A stretch of 64,000 nucleotides of DNA from Ceriagrion tenellum. Taxonomy: Eukaryota > Arthropoda > Insecta > Odonata > Coenagrionidae. Below the pieces are notes generated by a model. That model did not search any database. It had not been told where the DNA came from and saw only the letters and a list, made by a program, of their open reading frames with translations. The position numbers and the translations under genes are program-made. This document shows positions 11,783 through 23,609 of this stretch, one piece after another. How positions within the stretch are numbered: position 1 is the first letter of the stretch; every line of letters starts with the position of its first letter. Where the stretch lies: the NCBI GenBank assembly GCA_963169105.1, contig OY720635.1, positions 131,273,872 through 131,337,871 of the forward strand, written 5' to 3'.

Positions 11783-12342
11783 GGAAGTACCATCACGTGA
11801 GACGGAAGAAGTACAGCGGACACCAAGCGTGGAATAGCCCAAGCAAAGAAGGCGTTCATGGAAAAAAGACAACAGCTGAGCTCAAAGAAAATTAGAACTA
11901 CAAACCGGGGAACAGTATGTGAAAACATTCGAGTAGAGCGTGGCACTGATCGGAAGCATGGACCATTGGAAAAGCTGACCAGAAAAGACTAGAAGCCTTC
12001 GAAACCCAGTGCTGGAGGAGGATGCTGAAGATAAAATGGAAGGACGCAATTAGAAATGGTGAAGTGTACAGAGGAGTAGAAGAGGAAAGGACCATATGGA
12101 ATGACCGAAAAAGAAAAACCAGATGGATTGGACACACCCTGAGACACAATGGGTTTGTGAAGAACATAATTGAAGGTAAAATAGAGGGAAAAGTCCACAG
12201 AGGAAGACCCAGGAATCAGTTCAAAGACCAAATATAGAGGAATGTACATAGGAAGAGATACAAAGAGGTAAGGGAACTAGCATAAATTAAGGGTGGAGGG
12301 CTGCAGTTAATCCTAGGATTGATCGACGAATGATGAGGCTTA
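11783..12342 (+). pseudogene. Non-LTR retrotransposon RT C-terminal remnant (LINE A)
   Basis: The plus strand translates, with breaks, into the C-terminal tail of a LINE reverse transcriptase. An open stretch at 12022-12237 carries KIKWKDAIRNGEVYR, then RWIGHTLRHNGFVKNI, then EGKVHRGRPRN and DQI, typical of this tail. Upstream, 11783-11980 corresponds to the GSTIT and AQAKKAFMEKRQ parts but is frameshifted. Copies of the same element lie at 13323-14020, 18717-19212, 55613-56025 and 60207-60545. The catalytic palm is absent, so it is a dead 3' fragment. The clade was not assigned. Confidence 0.85.
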
Positions 12343-12546
12343 AAAATAATCAGCTGCATTATATATCCGTATCACATTTTTGGAAAGTAATAATTAATTT
12401 TTTTAAAGTTGGAGCGACTAAGACTCAAGGACTGAATGTGTTTTGAAGATTTTTTTCCCTATCCACGTGTCAATTAACGGGATATTTAAGGTAACATGAG
12501 ATAATTCTCTCTCATTTTTGTTGACAAGAATCTGAAATTTGAAATT

Positions 12547-12842
12547 AAATTGGATATTTGGGGAGGCGACCGACGGCTAAGGTCATTTGGGCCATAGGGG
12601 AGAGGTAAGGGTGGATAGAAACCCGGCGTCGGCGTTAGCCTGCCCTCAACGAAAGGCGCCAAGGGGATCACGGTTTAACGGCTCATCCGACAGACGGAGT
12701 ACTGACTTAAAAGTGCCCTCCGCAAGTCACTCAAGTAGGGATCGGTTACCCTCTGAAAAACATCCGCCTCTGCAGGGATTTGAACCCTGGTCGCCCGTGT
12801 ACTCTAGGCGAGTACTCTTGCCACCACACCAACCCGATTCCC
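12547..12842 (-). mobile_element. tRNA-derived SINE, family C, with 15-bp TSD
   Basis: The minus-strand element begins with a tRNA-like head at 12769-12842 (B box GGTTCAAATCC, region GGTTGGTGTGGTGGCAAGAG) and continues into a GC-rich body. It is bracketed by a perfect direct repeat, CTGAAATTTGAAATT, at 12532-12546 and 12843-12857. A 15-bp target-site duplication is the signature of LINE-mediated insertion, so the boundaries are well supported and the copy appears close to full length and fairly young. Confidence 0.85.
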
Positions 12843-13089
12843 CTGAAATTTGAAATTCATTGCTCAATTATCGCAGGGAATTTTGTAATTGAAGCGCGAC
12901 TCAACATTTGAATTACCGTGAAATAGATAGGTAAATTGCACGCACGCTGATTGTGGACATTTACATTTCCCCTGGCGTCATTTACCACCGCGGACCGGAT
13001 TTGGAATAATTTCGAGAGTGCGGAGTGGAATCACGGTCTTAATTCCGTCTTTCTGCTGTCTAATATACCTTTGAGAACCTGTCCCGTGA

Positions 13090-13280
13090 TTAATGTAGCG
13101 TTGAGTGTGGAGGAGGCGGGAGAGGCGGTGAGGTGAGGAAGGGAATGAGGGGCGCGTGGAGGAACGAGTGTTGAATTTCAATGATTCCATCTGCCCGCGC
13201 GCGTGCAGACGGGTGACCCCGATGGTTTTTCTTCGACGAACAGGGGGGAGCGAATCCGAGCGCGTTAGCGCTGTTACATT
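13090..13280. other. Short CpG-rich patch
   Basis: A purine-rich GC stretch (GAGGAGGCGGGAGAGGCGG) is followed by CGCGCGCGTG and CGCGTTAGCGC near 13196-13268. It carries no recognisable protein or RNA gene and is bounded on the right by a LINE fragment. It could be a small regulatory island or repeat-derived. Confidence 0.3.
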
Positions 13281-13322
13281 TTCAAACGTTTTTCAGGGTC
13301 AGATATAACTGTTCGCTTCCTC

Positions 13323-14020
13323 TCATTGGTCGTCCAATGCTAAGATTGGTTGACCGCAGCCCTCCACCCTTCCCTATCTTAAACTAGTTCCCTTACCTCC
13401 TTGTATCTCTTCCTACCTACTTTCCTCTTTGTTTGGTCTATGAACTTATTCCTGAGTCTTCTTCTGGGGACTTTTCCCTCCATTTTACCTTCAATTACGT
13501 TCCTCACAAACCCATTGTCTCAGGGTGTGTCCAATCCTTATTTTTTTCTTTTCTCTTTGGTGTTCTGTAGGGTCCTTTCCTCTTCTACTCTTTATCTACT
13601 ATATCATCTTTGAGCACAGCAGTTGTCATTTTTCCTATGAACGCCATCTTAGCGTGGGACCATCCCCGCTTAATGTCCGGTGTACTTCTTCCGTCCCACG
13701 TGATGGTACTTCCGAGATAGGTGAAGGAATCCACTTGCGCTAATTTCTCTCCTCTCAGGGTGACTTCTACATTCAGTTTCTCTTCCGCAAACTAGAAGTT
13801 TTATCTTCGTCTTATGTATTTTCATGTGGTATTCTTGGAGAACTTGGTCTATTAGGTTTAGTGATCTTTGAAGATCATCGCGATCTCCAGCTATGACGGC
13901 GATATCATCTGCAAAGCGGAACATGTTTATTTATTTTCTGTTTGTCTTTATTCCGCTCAGTCCAATTTCTTGTGCTTAGCTTCCTCTACCGCAGTTGCTT
14001 TTGGTAGTGCCTGGGGAGCA
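13323..14020 (-). pseudogene. Non-LTR retrotransposon RT remnant with FADD (LINE B)
   Basis: Read on the minus strand, 13670-13924 encodes FRFADDIAVIAGDRDDLQRSL, including the FADD form of the palm catalytic motif, followed by LIDQVLQEYHMKI and KTKIK, a classic non-LTR RT block. Farther 3', 13323-13610 matches the tail seen at LINE A. The join near 13615 skips sequence present in other copies, so there is an internal deletion, and the part upstream of FADD (to about 14020) is frameshifted. The element is inactive despite the intact catalytic aspartates. Confidence 0.85.
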
Positions 14021-15166
14021 AGTTTTACTCTATACACTTTACTTAATTATTTTACTGAAAAGTAAACGGAGTTTATGTCAATTAATACAATATTTAATCT
14101 TTTTCTAATATCTAGTCATAATTGAAAAATCTCAGTAATGCCCCCGTAAATAGATTATCTTGGTAATGAAAAGGTATTCAATTCTCATGTTATACAAATA
14201 TATTTAATAAAAAATTGTTTTATGGGATAATTTACATTAGTATAAAAATATGTCCAAACTTAATTAGTAAAATTATAACAATTGACATAATAAATAATCA
14301 GAAATGTAATTAATCAAAATCTTCGATAAAGTGCAAATTTATGTTTCCATTTTCAGTTCTTCAGATGGGTGACGTTATTATGATCTTACACAAAATTATT
14401 CAACTTTTCTTTTTTTAAACAACATTTTGAGTGGAAATCACTAAGGACGAGAGTTAGCTGAAGGTAGAACTTTTGAATTGATTTCGTATTTTGACTCGTG
14501 AACAAGCTACGGAATTTAAACGTTCCATGCGAAAAAATGGCGATTAGTAAAAGTATACTAAAAGTTTTTAGCGTTTGGTTCATAGCGTTTTGATTTGCCA
14601 TGGCAAAAACTCCCCCTTGCGGGAGACTGATATCTTTGCATAACGCACCCGAGCTCACTTTTGATAGAGAGTAAGGTGTTTCTTGGGATACGAACTTCTC
14701 GCAGTGGATTTCCCGTTATAATTTTGGCCTTAATTATGTTGTTGCATAATTCAGTGACGATTAACCTTATTATATTGCATAATCCTACAGACACATTCAG
14801 GTTCCAAATAAGTAAGTGGGGAACCAAACAAAAGAGACCGAAGTAGCCGTTAATGCATTTATGGAATTTTTGGCAATTTTATATCTGCGTAAAACAGATT
14901 TTCCTCGATGTAGGACCAGTCGATTTCTCATGCCTCAAAACCTTTAAATTCCGACTTTCTGGTGTATCGGTTGACTAGTTTTCGAAAAAGACGTTGCTTA
15001 GTACATAATACTTACACAATTACTGCTCGGTTTGTAGTTTAGGGTATGTAATACCATTAAAGTAGTTCTTCCGATTTTAAATCCTTGATTCATACTGAAG
15101 GCATCTGTCACGTGTATTTTTAAGGAAAAGGAGAAAGATACTTAACAATTAAGGAGCTATCGCCTC
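14021..15166. other. No gene recognised
   Basis: Unassigned and strongly AT-rich at 14040-14340. ORFs of 90 codons or fewer look like chance. Confidence 0.55.
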
Positions 15167-15275
15167 AGGACAAGACCGGGAGTAGAACCGCGGACCTTTG
15201 GCCAGTGAAGCGAACTGACCAAGTGAGCTACCCAGGACTCCTGTTACCTAAAGGGAATTTTGGTGGATTTGGCAA
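15167..15275 (-). repeat. tRNA-derived SINE, family D
   Basis: A minus-strand tRNA-like head (15167-15240; GGTCCGCGGTTCTACTCCCG around the B box) is followed on the plus strand by GGGAATTTTGGTGGAT. That arrangement recurs at 57500-57605, so the two are copies of one SINE family. Confidence 0.6.
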
Positions 15276-15989
15276 CTAGATGTTTGGCCTTCAAGGTAGA
15301 TTAAGGATAGTAATTATAAAGGATATGGGCTTTTAAGAAGCCTGCAGCGATAAATCCCGCAACAGTTTTTATACTTCGCAGATGAATTTTTTCACCTTAG
15401 TCATAAACTACGGTGAAACATTTGCTTTCGAACAATGCTACTTTGTGGAATATTTTGTCTCCTTTCAGTCGAAGTTCTAGAAGAGTAGAGCGCGTGGCGA
15501 CTGTCTGATTTTTAAAGCCTGAGATTTAGTAAATTGAATTTAAAGCGTCTACTATGTGGCATTTCCTTACTTCTTTGGCGGATGTACATGACTTCAAAGT
15601 GACGTCAGAAAGGAAAAATTTTGAATTTTTATTTTCGCGATCTCGTTCTCGCTGAATATTTTTTGCTGCTACAAGTCACTGCTTCCCTTCTTAAGTTATT
15701 TTCAATGCTGGCCGAAGAATTTATTCGCGGACCGCAGTTTAGAATTATAATAATGCGTCTTTATTGGGGCGAGATTGAGACTAAGGCAGTCTCTTCTTCC
15801 ATGTAACTCTTCGTCAGATAAATTCGTCAGACATGAAATAAGTGTGAAGAAAGATATATACATTTGTGGGAAAAACGTAAGGAAGTAAGGGAGATATATC
15901 CTTGACGAAAAAACCCACTTCAGGAAAACACCCACACACGAAGGAGTGTGTGAAAAACCTGCGAAAACCTACGGAGAGATTAAGCTAAT

Positions 15990-16260
15990 GTAACACGAAC
16001 AAAAAAAAAACAAATAATAAAATACACATGAATGGAAAAATAATAAAAAGGGTAATTTAGGCATTACTGCAAAGTTAAAAATAACTAAATAAGTAATGAG
16101 AGAAAAAAGTAATAAACAATAAGAAAGTAAAAATAAATAAAAAATATATAAGTGAACAAATAAAATAAACGTCTATAAAAAAATTAAAACAAAGATAAAT
16201 CAAGAAAATAAAATAAATTTGAATGAATAAGAATATTCATAATATAATAATAGGAATAAC
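15990..16260. repeat. A-rich low-complexity tract
   Basis: Almost continuous A-rich sequence dominated by AATAAATA-type words on the plus strand. No gene or transposon signature was seen; it could be a decayed retroposon tail. Confidence 0.75.
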
Positions 16261-16749
16261 AATGAGAGTGACGGAGGATTAGTTAGTGATTACGATACTG
16301 GGCCTTTCTGAGTCAATCATTCGATCAATTGGTTGGGTGTGACGCGGTGGTGGCATCAAGCCACAATCAACCACAATCACCACACTTAATTGGATTACAT
16401 TCTTTAGATACCTCATGAAGCCATACATTTGCGTATAAAGGAGTAAATTAGAGGTGGGAGTAATCTGATGAAACAGCTAACTGTGGAGCAAACGAAATTC
16501 ATTGCCTTCACTATAATTTATACACAGCAACACGTACGTATGTTTATCTTAATATTCGACCAATAAATCCGGCTAAAATGGATATCGGGATCTGAAATGT
16601 AATATCCAAGAAAACTAGATAGAAAATAATTAAATGAAAATACCTTGAGCATAAGTAAGGTTAAATCAATTATTCTGCTGAAAATATTTGTTGCTTCAAA
16701 ATGTTTCTTCCTTTTCAAATTTATCTCCATCCTTTTCTTTTCCCCTCGT

Positions 16750-16824
16750 CGGCTCTGGTGGCGACGGGGTACAGTCCTCGCCTCCAATCTGAGGGTTGTG
16801 GGTTCGAGTCCCGCATGGGTGGTC
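16750..16824 (+). repeat. tRNA-like SINE head
   Basis: Contains an A-box-like TGGTGGCGACGG and a B box GGGTTCGAGTCCC inside a tRNA-sized block. The anticodon arm has only four pairs and an oversized loop, so it is better read as a SINE head than a tRNA gene. No second copy with the same 3' body was found in the window. Confidence 0.5.
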
Positions 16825-16869
16825 TTTTCTCCTCTCAGGACATCGGTGTCCATTACACCCTATGTAAAT

Positions 16870-17944
16870 TTACATTAATATTTACATTGCCATTAATACA
16901 CCCTATGTAAAATGTGCTGTTTTCGGGGTAGTGGTGAGCTGTGTGCTGTTTGCTGTTTTCGGGGTAGTGATAATAGATTTAAAAAATTCATTCACAGTGG
17001 TCTCTATCAGAAAGGGAATTAAATGCAAAGGTAAAAGGCCAGGATTGACGTTAGATCTTTTGAAGTACTTTACTTAATGATGCAAGGGGAACTTAGTCGT
17101 TCACAAGATTAAGTAAAATCAATGAGAACCCTTGCGTATCGTTAAGAGTTTGAAAATCGCCTCGTTTACTGCTTCGGTTTTGTCTAAAACCAAGCAATTC
17201 TTTATGGATGCAACATGTCCACGAAGAGTGCGTTTACAAAAATGAGGACTACAGGGTTATAACGTCATGGGTTCTAAAGTCATAGTCTTTCGTACCTTGG
17301 TCTTCGCCATGGCGGTTTCCACCGAGCTTTTAAAATTTTCCATTTTCGTTTCCTGTTTGTTGAAATGTGCAATCAAAAATGACCTGAGTTCAATATCATG
17401 CTTAGACAGTTCTATGTGTAAAAGATTGTGAAACGTTTTCCTCGTGTCCTGCGGCTCACTCAATGGGGAATGTTAATCTTAATAAGCCATTCATTTAAAA
17501 TGTAATAAGTATGGTGTGCAATTAATTCGTGTCGTATCAATGTAATTGGCTCTGTTCTTGTGCTTGTGAAAGGCTTGAAAACGTTCTTTAAGAAGAGCTA
17601 TTCTCATGAACAACATTGCGTAACATACTTGATGGAATGCTTAACTTTTCTTGCTCAAATGAGAAATGCTATCAATAAAATTTTTGTTGCGGTCTGCTCT
17701 TTAACGTCTAAAGGATTTGAATAATTGGTGTTTCTTTGCAACACCATTATATTTTTACCTCTCAGACATTGATATAGTTCGAGGAGTGGTCTTATGCACT
17801 CAGGGTGGATGCGTTAAGCCACAGAGGAAAGAAAATGATCTCCAGAGGTATGGAAGTGAAATATGTTCCCGCGTCATAGTGCTATGTCATTACACAGCGA
17901 TTATGCAACGTTGTCTGAATACTTGCAGAAAGCGAAACAAGCCA
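16870..17944. other. No gene recognised
   Basis: Contains a short duplication (GCTGTTTTCGGGGTAGTG at 16916 and again at 16952). Otherwise unassigned. Confidence 0.5.
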
Positions 17945-18224
17945 AATTTACGTTCCTCGGAGAGTCGTATTTCGTGGTCTGACAGAAGCGATAAAAAAAG
18001 AGAGATACACTGCCGGGCAGATAGGTACAATAACTCGTTATTTCCGCGAACAATAAGCGACCAAAATAAAAATTAAGCTCCACTAAATACACTCCTGTAA
18101 TTCCTCACCTTTTCGTCTCCAACAAACTTACACCTTTACACGGCTGGTGACCTAACACCCCCTGGCACACGACCATGCGGCGGCTCGCGGGATATTATGT
18201 AGATGTAGATTGATGTAGATGTAT
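17945..18224 (-). repeat. Dispersed repeat E (TACATCTACAT 5' end)
   Basis: On the minus strand the repeat starts with TACATCTACATCAATCTACA, runs through a GC-rich block with GGGGGTGTTAGGTCACCAGC and continues for about 280 bp. Near-identical order occurs at 23060-23316 (minus), with diverged copies at 43207-43490 (plus), 50079-50160 (plus) and 29130-29210 (minus). Short peptides starting MY-VELNFY appear in the same place in two copies, but this reflects shared DNA and not a demonstrated gene. The class is unknown; it may be the 5' part of a retroposon. Confidence 0.75.
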
Positions 18225-18234
18225 ATCGCTAGCG

Positions 18235-18715
18235 AAAGAAGCTTTTAGGAATAGGAGGGTGTTGATTTCGGAAATCTTGGATAAGGATGTAAAGAAGAGG
18301 CTGGTGAAAGGTTAACTATGGAGTGTAGGATGTAAGGGGCAGGAACGTTGGATCTGAGAAAGAAGGACGAGAATAGACTGCAGGTGCTAGAGCTGAGGGA
18401 TTGGAGAAGAATGGAGAAAGTGTGGTGGACGAGAAGGAGTACGAACAATAAAGTTCTTGGTGTGGTAGGTGAGGTGTTGAATTTACCTAAGAAAATTATG
18501 GGAGGACAGAGTATGTGGTTGGAAGAGATATGCATATGAGAAGCAATGCCGAGAGCCATAATAGAGGATGTTGGTTTAGTGGGGATGGTTAGAAGAGGCT
18601 TTATAAATAGGATAACGTGTGGTAGGAATCATGCTGAGATTAAGGAAGAAATTGTTTTGGTACGTCCATACATTATGAACAAACTGACATCAAGCAGAAA
18701 ATAGTCCAACCTTAG
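18235..18715 (+). pseudogene. LINE RT C-terminal tail, second family
   Basis: The plus strand encodes, in pieces, a LINE tail of a different type from LINE A: LRKKDENRLQVLELRDWRRM followed by EKVWWTRRSTNNKVL and VGEVLN (18348-18539). The pattern of an arginine-rich helix, then a W-W motif, matches C-termini of insect non-LTR reverse transcriptases. It abuts a LINE A-type tail at 18717 in the same orientation, so two unrelated 3' fragments lie end to end. Confidence 0.65.
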
Positions 18716-18716
18716 A

Positions 18717-19212
18717 AGGCGTTCATGGGAAAAAGACAGCTGCTTTGCTCAAAGAAGATGGGACTAAATGGAAGGAAAGAGTATATGAAAACATTCGTGT
18801 GCAGCGTAGCACACTATGGATCGGAATCATGGACCATTGGAAAAGCCGACCAGAAAATACTAAAAGCTTTAAAACTTGGTGATGGAGGTGTATGCTGAAG
18901 ATAAAGTGGACGGACATAATAAGAAATGATGAATTGTACAGAAGAGTAGAAAGGGAAAAGACCATATTGGACACCATACTGGAAAGAAGAACGAGATGGA
19001 TTGGACACACCCTGAGACACAATGAGTTTGTGAAGAACTTAATTTAAGGCAAAATTGAGGGAAAAGTCCCCCAGTGGAAGGCCCAGGAATAAGTTTCTCG
19101 GACCAAAAGAGGAAAGTACATAGGAAGAGATAATAGGAGGTAAGGAAATTAGCATTAGATAGGGAATGGTGGAGGGCTGCAGTCAAACAATCTAAGATTG
19201 AACTACCAATGA
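18717..19212 (+). pseudogene. LINE A-type RT tail
   Basis: Homologous to 11830-12342: KAFMGKRQLLCSKKMGLN, then a stretch matching FVCSVAHYGSESWTIGKAD, then RRTRWIGHTLRHNEFVKN. A stop (TAA near 19045) and frame breaks interrupt it. The 3' end, TGGTGGAGGGCTGCAGTCAA, agrees with the ends of the other copies. Confidence 0.85.
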
Positions 19213-19489
19213 TTATTTTTTGGAAGGTAGGGCCTCGCGTTTGTCAAAACTTGGAAGGTTTTTTACCTCTTCCAATTAAACCTACCTTAACGAGTATATT
19301 ACTGCAAACAAATCTAAATAAAGTATTTGTCTTCATTATGAATGTGAAGTTTTAGCTGAAGATTTTGATCGATTCACTTTTAGCACTGATTCATACAATT
19401 TTATGGAGAGATCTTGAATCTTAATGGAGAGAGGATGTCGGAGTCATCTCGATCCACGAGTTTGGGATTAATAAATTGTTTTATTTTTT

Positions 19490-19760
19490 TTCGGTACCCA
19501 GTGGTGACTCCGCGGTAAACGTGCCGTCTGGAAGTCCAAACTTATGGTCCGTGGCCACCGTTGCTGTTCCTGGCGGCCCCTCTCGTAAATAATTTTTGCT
19601 TCTAGCGAATGCTGATCTGAACCATCGAAATGGTCTCAAAAATTGAAAGTCACTAGATTTGGGGCAGGTGACTGTGCCAAATCGGCCTCCCCCTACTGCT
19701 CTCGTGAGCAGAGAGAGTTGTTGCATCACGAAGTGATGGCTGCGGTTTTTATTTTCAGCG
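19490..19760. other. GC-enriched patch, unidentified
   Basis: Base composition rises above the flanks and the minus strand is open for 97 codons (19481-19774; contains SLLTRAVGGGRFGTVTCP). I do not recognise the peptide and saw no second copy of it in the window. It could be an exon, an old retroposon or a chance ORF. Confidence 0.25.
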
Positions 19761-19769
19761 TAATTTCGT

Positions 19770-22100
19770 AGCACTTAAAGCTTTCAAAACCCTCCGGCTT
19801 ACGCTAGTGTTGTGCTTCTGTGGAAACTATTGGAATTGCTTCAGTTTTTTCCATATAATTACGTCATTCTGGTTCATTTTTTAAATCTTACTAGAGTAAG
19901 GAGATTGGCGGAGAAAATGTTGGACGAAAACCTTGTAAGAACCCTTCCACAATTTTTTTTTCAAATTTGCATTGACGTTTTCACTGAGCCATATGAGTGT
20001 AATTTACTACCTACTGTCAGTCTTGTGATCAATCTAATGTACCATCCCTACCCTGCTTGCCCAAAGCCCCTCGATTTGATCAGAGAGTTTGTGATCAGGG
20101 GTTAACAGCCTTCAGAGAATGCCTTTTCGAATCGGAATGATCCACTTATTGGCTACCAGTCGGTGTAAATAGTAAATTAAGGGTTAAATAAAATGTACGT
20201 GTCTGACTCTACTGACTACAGCTATTGTGATATGCATTCATGTATGACAGTCGGTACCAGGATACAATAATGAAAAACTAGCAACAAAAAATATTTAAAA
20301 TACCCGTTATTGTGCTTTTGAATGCTTACCTAGTTTTATCTCGAGACGTTTAACACAGCAAGGGAGCTACAAGCATTTCAATGAATGTTCTAATCTATGT
20401 AGGAAATTTGAATTGGCACCATTTAAAATTTCATGCTATGCGGGGCCAAGTGTCTTCACATAATTTGTTACTTTTTGGATAATGCATTCTCTGTCCCTGC
20501 TCGAAGTCACACCCCAGATATTGCATGATTCGCAGGTGTGTATTGTTTTTCATGACTATTATTCAGTATATTTTTTATTTATATTTAGTTTACATATCAA
20601 ATAAAAAATGTGCCCATTGAATAGTTATATTAATTATAGATCTATGCCATGTTTTACGACTTTGATCATTTGAATTTCGATGGGCCTAAATGATTTCTAC
20701 GTGGGGGTAAAAAATGGAAAAAAAAGAAAAGTATCTGCCAGAATTTTTTTCCCTGTCGCCAGAATGTGATTCCCCATTTTCCAGGGGTTATAATTTTCAG
20801 TTTCCTCAGCCTAACATAGATGTCTTCAATGAAGTGTGCATATTCCTTGGTATCTATGGCGATATGAAATAGCATCGATAAAATCTGTGGAAGTAAAGTT
20901 TCTTTCGAGACCATAGGCGTTAATTTTATTATGTTTTACTGAATTTGTGAAAATGATCATAACTGTATTGCTCCAAGTTTGTTTCACTTATTTGTGCTGT
21001 TAGTGTTTTTAAAAATCATTTTGATTTACAACCATTTGGAAAACTAGCGACATGAAAGTTAATGGGTGGCGAATACTTTATCACAAACTCCCAGCAAAAT
21101 GAATATTCCACTGCATAATTTTTGGAAATTTTTGCCTCGACTGTAATCTTATTACTAATTGATTTCATGAAATGAGTTTCGAGCAGCTAAGACAATGTCA
21201 AAGAATTATTTTCCACCCTAGAAATAAGTTTTAAACTTATTCGTATTAATGAGGTGTCTGTGTGAATATGGTCGAAGCATCCTTACGGTTAGTGCAATTG
21301 AGAATCTATTATATTTCTGTGATAACCATTAGCGGACGAAGTTTTATGAACCAAAAATTCAGTTAATGGGAATATATTTTCCTATGGTTATGAAACATGG
21401 AAATAAATGTTATGATGTGATTGGGGGATGTTATGTGGAACTAAAGAAAGCGCCTCAATAGAACTTTTATTGAGCAACTTTCATCGAGGTTCTCTTCTCT
21501 CTAAACGCCTGATTTTAGACATATGAATTGAACTGCGTGAAAATTCTTGAGTGAGATTACATTACTAATGGGTATTTCAATTAATGGCTGACGCGACTAT
21601 TATGATTAATGAGTTTCACGCTGTAGTTAGTTTTCTTTCTCCAGGGACTCCAACGCGCAATACATTTTACGCATTGTGTTATCTGACCAGGAAATAAAGA
21701 GAGTTGAATTTCAGGGAAAGTTACGTATTCACGTGAGGGTCTTCATGTATAAATTTTTAGTTGAGCAATGTCACGGGCGGTAAGCATTTAAAACATATCA
21801 TCGTAATTGCTGCGGAAGTAAAATATCTCATCTCGATTACGTTGTGTGTTTTTACGGTTTTCACTTTTCTCAATTTCCGTCTAATCGCTCTAACAATTCC
21901 TTTCTTTTTCCGCGGAATGGGAAAAGAGTACGTATTTTTCACCCATTAAATCCTTATCCCACCGCTAAATGATTAAGAAGTAGGGCCAGTTTAAGAAAAT
22001 GTCTGACACTACGTCTCCCAGTCTTGTGAACGTGGTTTGAATCACGACGATCTAATCTTTATCGTTGATTTTTATTTTTCATAGTTTGATGGTCTTACGT
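19770..22100. other. No gene recognised
   Basis: Unassigned AT-rich DNA. A + ORF at 19812-20105 (97 codons) has no known motif. Confidence 0.55.
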
Positions 22101-22102
22101 AA

Positions 22103-22477
22103 GTTAGAGCGAAATGTCATTTCACTTAGAAACCAATGAGGTTGGTCTCGTTTTAAAGGAAAATACCTCGCCCACCCGACAGTATAAAAATATCAGCCCC
22201 CGGACTGCACAGTTTTCCGAGATATTTGACGAAAAATACCAAATATTTTTTATGGGAAATGGTTCGTGCATGCACTGCGCGAAAAAAATGAGTCAAGTTG
22301 AAGACTTATGTGGTTATTTTTATTTAATTGCTTAGAATTTCAGTTATATCAAAGTATATTATTGCGCCATTAATGATTCAATATTTCATTCATGCTTCCT
22401 ACAGCTGCAGAAATTAAAAAGTATTATTCGAATATGGTCTCCGTAATGATTAGGGTTCTATCTCGCTCAAACTACCT
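22103..22477. mobile_element. TIR element, family AGGTAGT (internally deleted)
   Basis: The left end AGTTAGAGCGAAATGTCATT follows TA at 22101; the right end reads TATCTCGCTCAAACTACCT at 22459-22477. Compared with the 566-bp copy at 27260 it lacks about 190 bp of the interior. The right flank is TTTTAA, so the TA duplication is degraded on that side. Confidence 0.7.
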
Positions 22478-23059
22478 TTTTAACGGTCAATATTATGTTG
22501 CGACTTGTGTCATCAGTGATTGCTAATGAAGGTCTTCAGTCATTGTTGTCACAAGTGAACCTACAGCGATTCCGTCAGTCATTTCGCCTAGCCGTAACTG
22601 AAAGCCGATTGGAAAAGTCTCTTTTTTGTCTTTATAATCAACGCTCTCTTACATTAACTCTCATAAGCGCACAAATGGCTGAGAGAAAAAATTCTCATCG
22701 AGTCATTTCACCTCTTGAAAAGTCATGCTAGCTACAAAATGAGGAAAATCGTTAGGAGCAGAAAGGTTAAGTTAACTCGGCATTGCTTAACGGCAGAGTA
22801 TTGCGTGTATTCGACGTACGGTTTAAAAGCAAAGCGACAAAGCATGAGTAATTTTTAATTATAATTTTTTAATTGCCCATTTGACAGTAAGAGCCTTTCA
22901 AACCTAATCCGCTCTTTTATGGTGTATATATAGTGTCTCACGACTTTTAGAGGGATTAAGCTGGGAACCCCAAGAGACTCGGATGCTACACGCAAGGCTT
23001 AGGTTGCTTGATAAATTCAGAACTGATATTTTTCAGAGCGACATAGAGGATATTACCAT

Positions 23060-23316
23060 GACTCCTCACTACATCTCTAGGTCTGACTGATGCGATAAAA
23101 TAAGAGAGATGCACTGCCAAACAGATTAGTACCAAAACTCCATATTTCCGCGAACAATAAGCGACACAATAAAAATTAAGCTCCACTTCATACACTCCTG
23201 TAATTCATGTCACCTTTTCATCTCCAAAAAACTTACACCTTTACACGGCTGGTGACCTAACACCCCCTGCTACACGACCATGCGGCGACTCTCGGGGTAT
23301 TATGTAGATGTAGATA
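23060..23316 (-). repeat. Dispersed repeat E copy
   Basis: Shares long blocks with 17945-18224, including ATTTCCGCGAACAATAAGCG, ACTTACACCTTTACACGGCT and TATTATGTAGATGTAGAT. The orientation is the same as that copy. Confidence 0.8.
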
Positions 23317-23609
23317 TACTTAACCTTGACATATTTCGTGCTGCAATGACTCCGCGACTTGTGAAGTGCTTCGTTGTGACATCGTGACTTCAATTACGCC
23401 TCTGCGAGTCTATTTGATTCGAAAATACTGCCTGATTCTTAAAACTGATTTCACACTGAACTACAACGCGTGTAAATTCTGGATGTTGCTATCAGAATAC
23501 CGATGCTTTGAACCAGTGGCATCGTTTGGGAATGACTCAGAGGTATATTCACTGAATTTATAAAAATATGTAACTCTGGATGCAATGATATTTGCGCGCA
23601 TACACAAAA

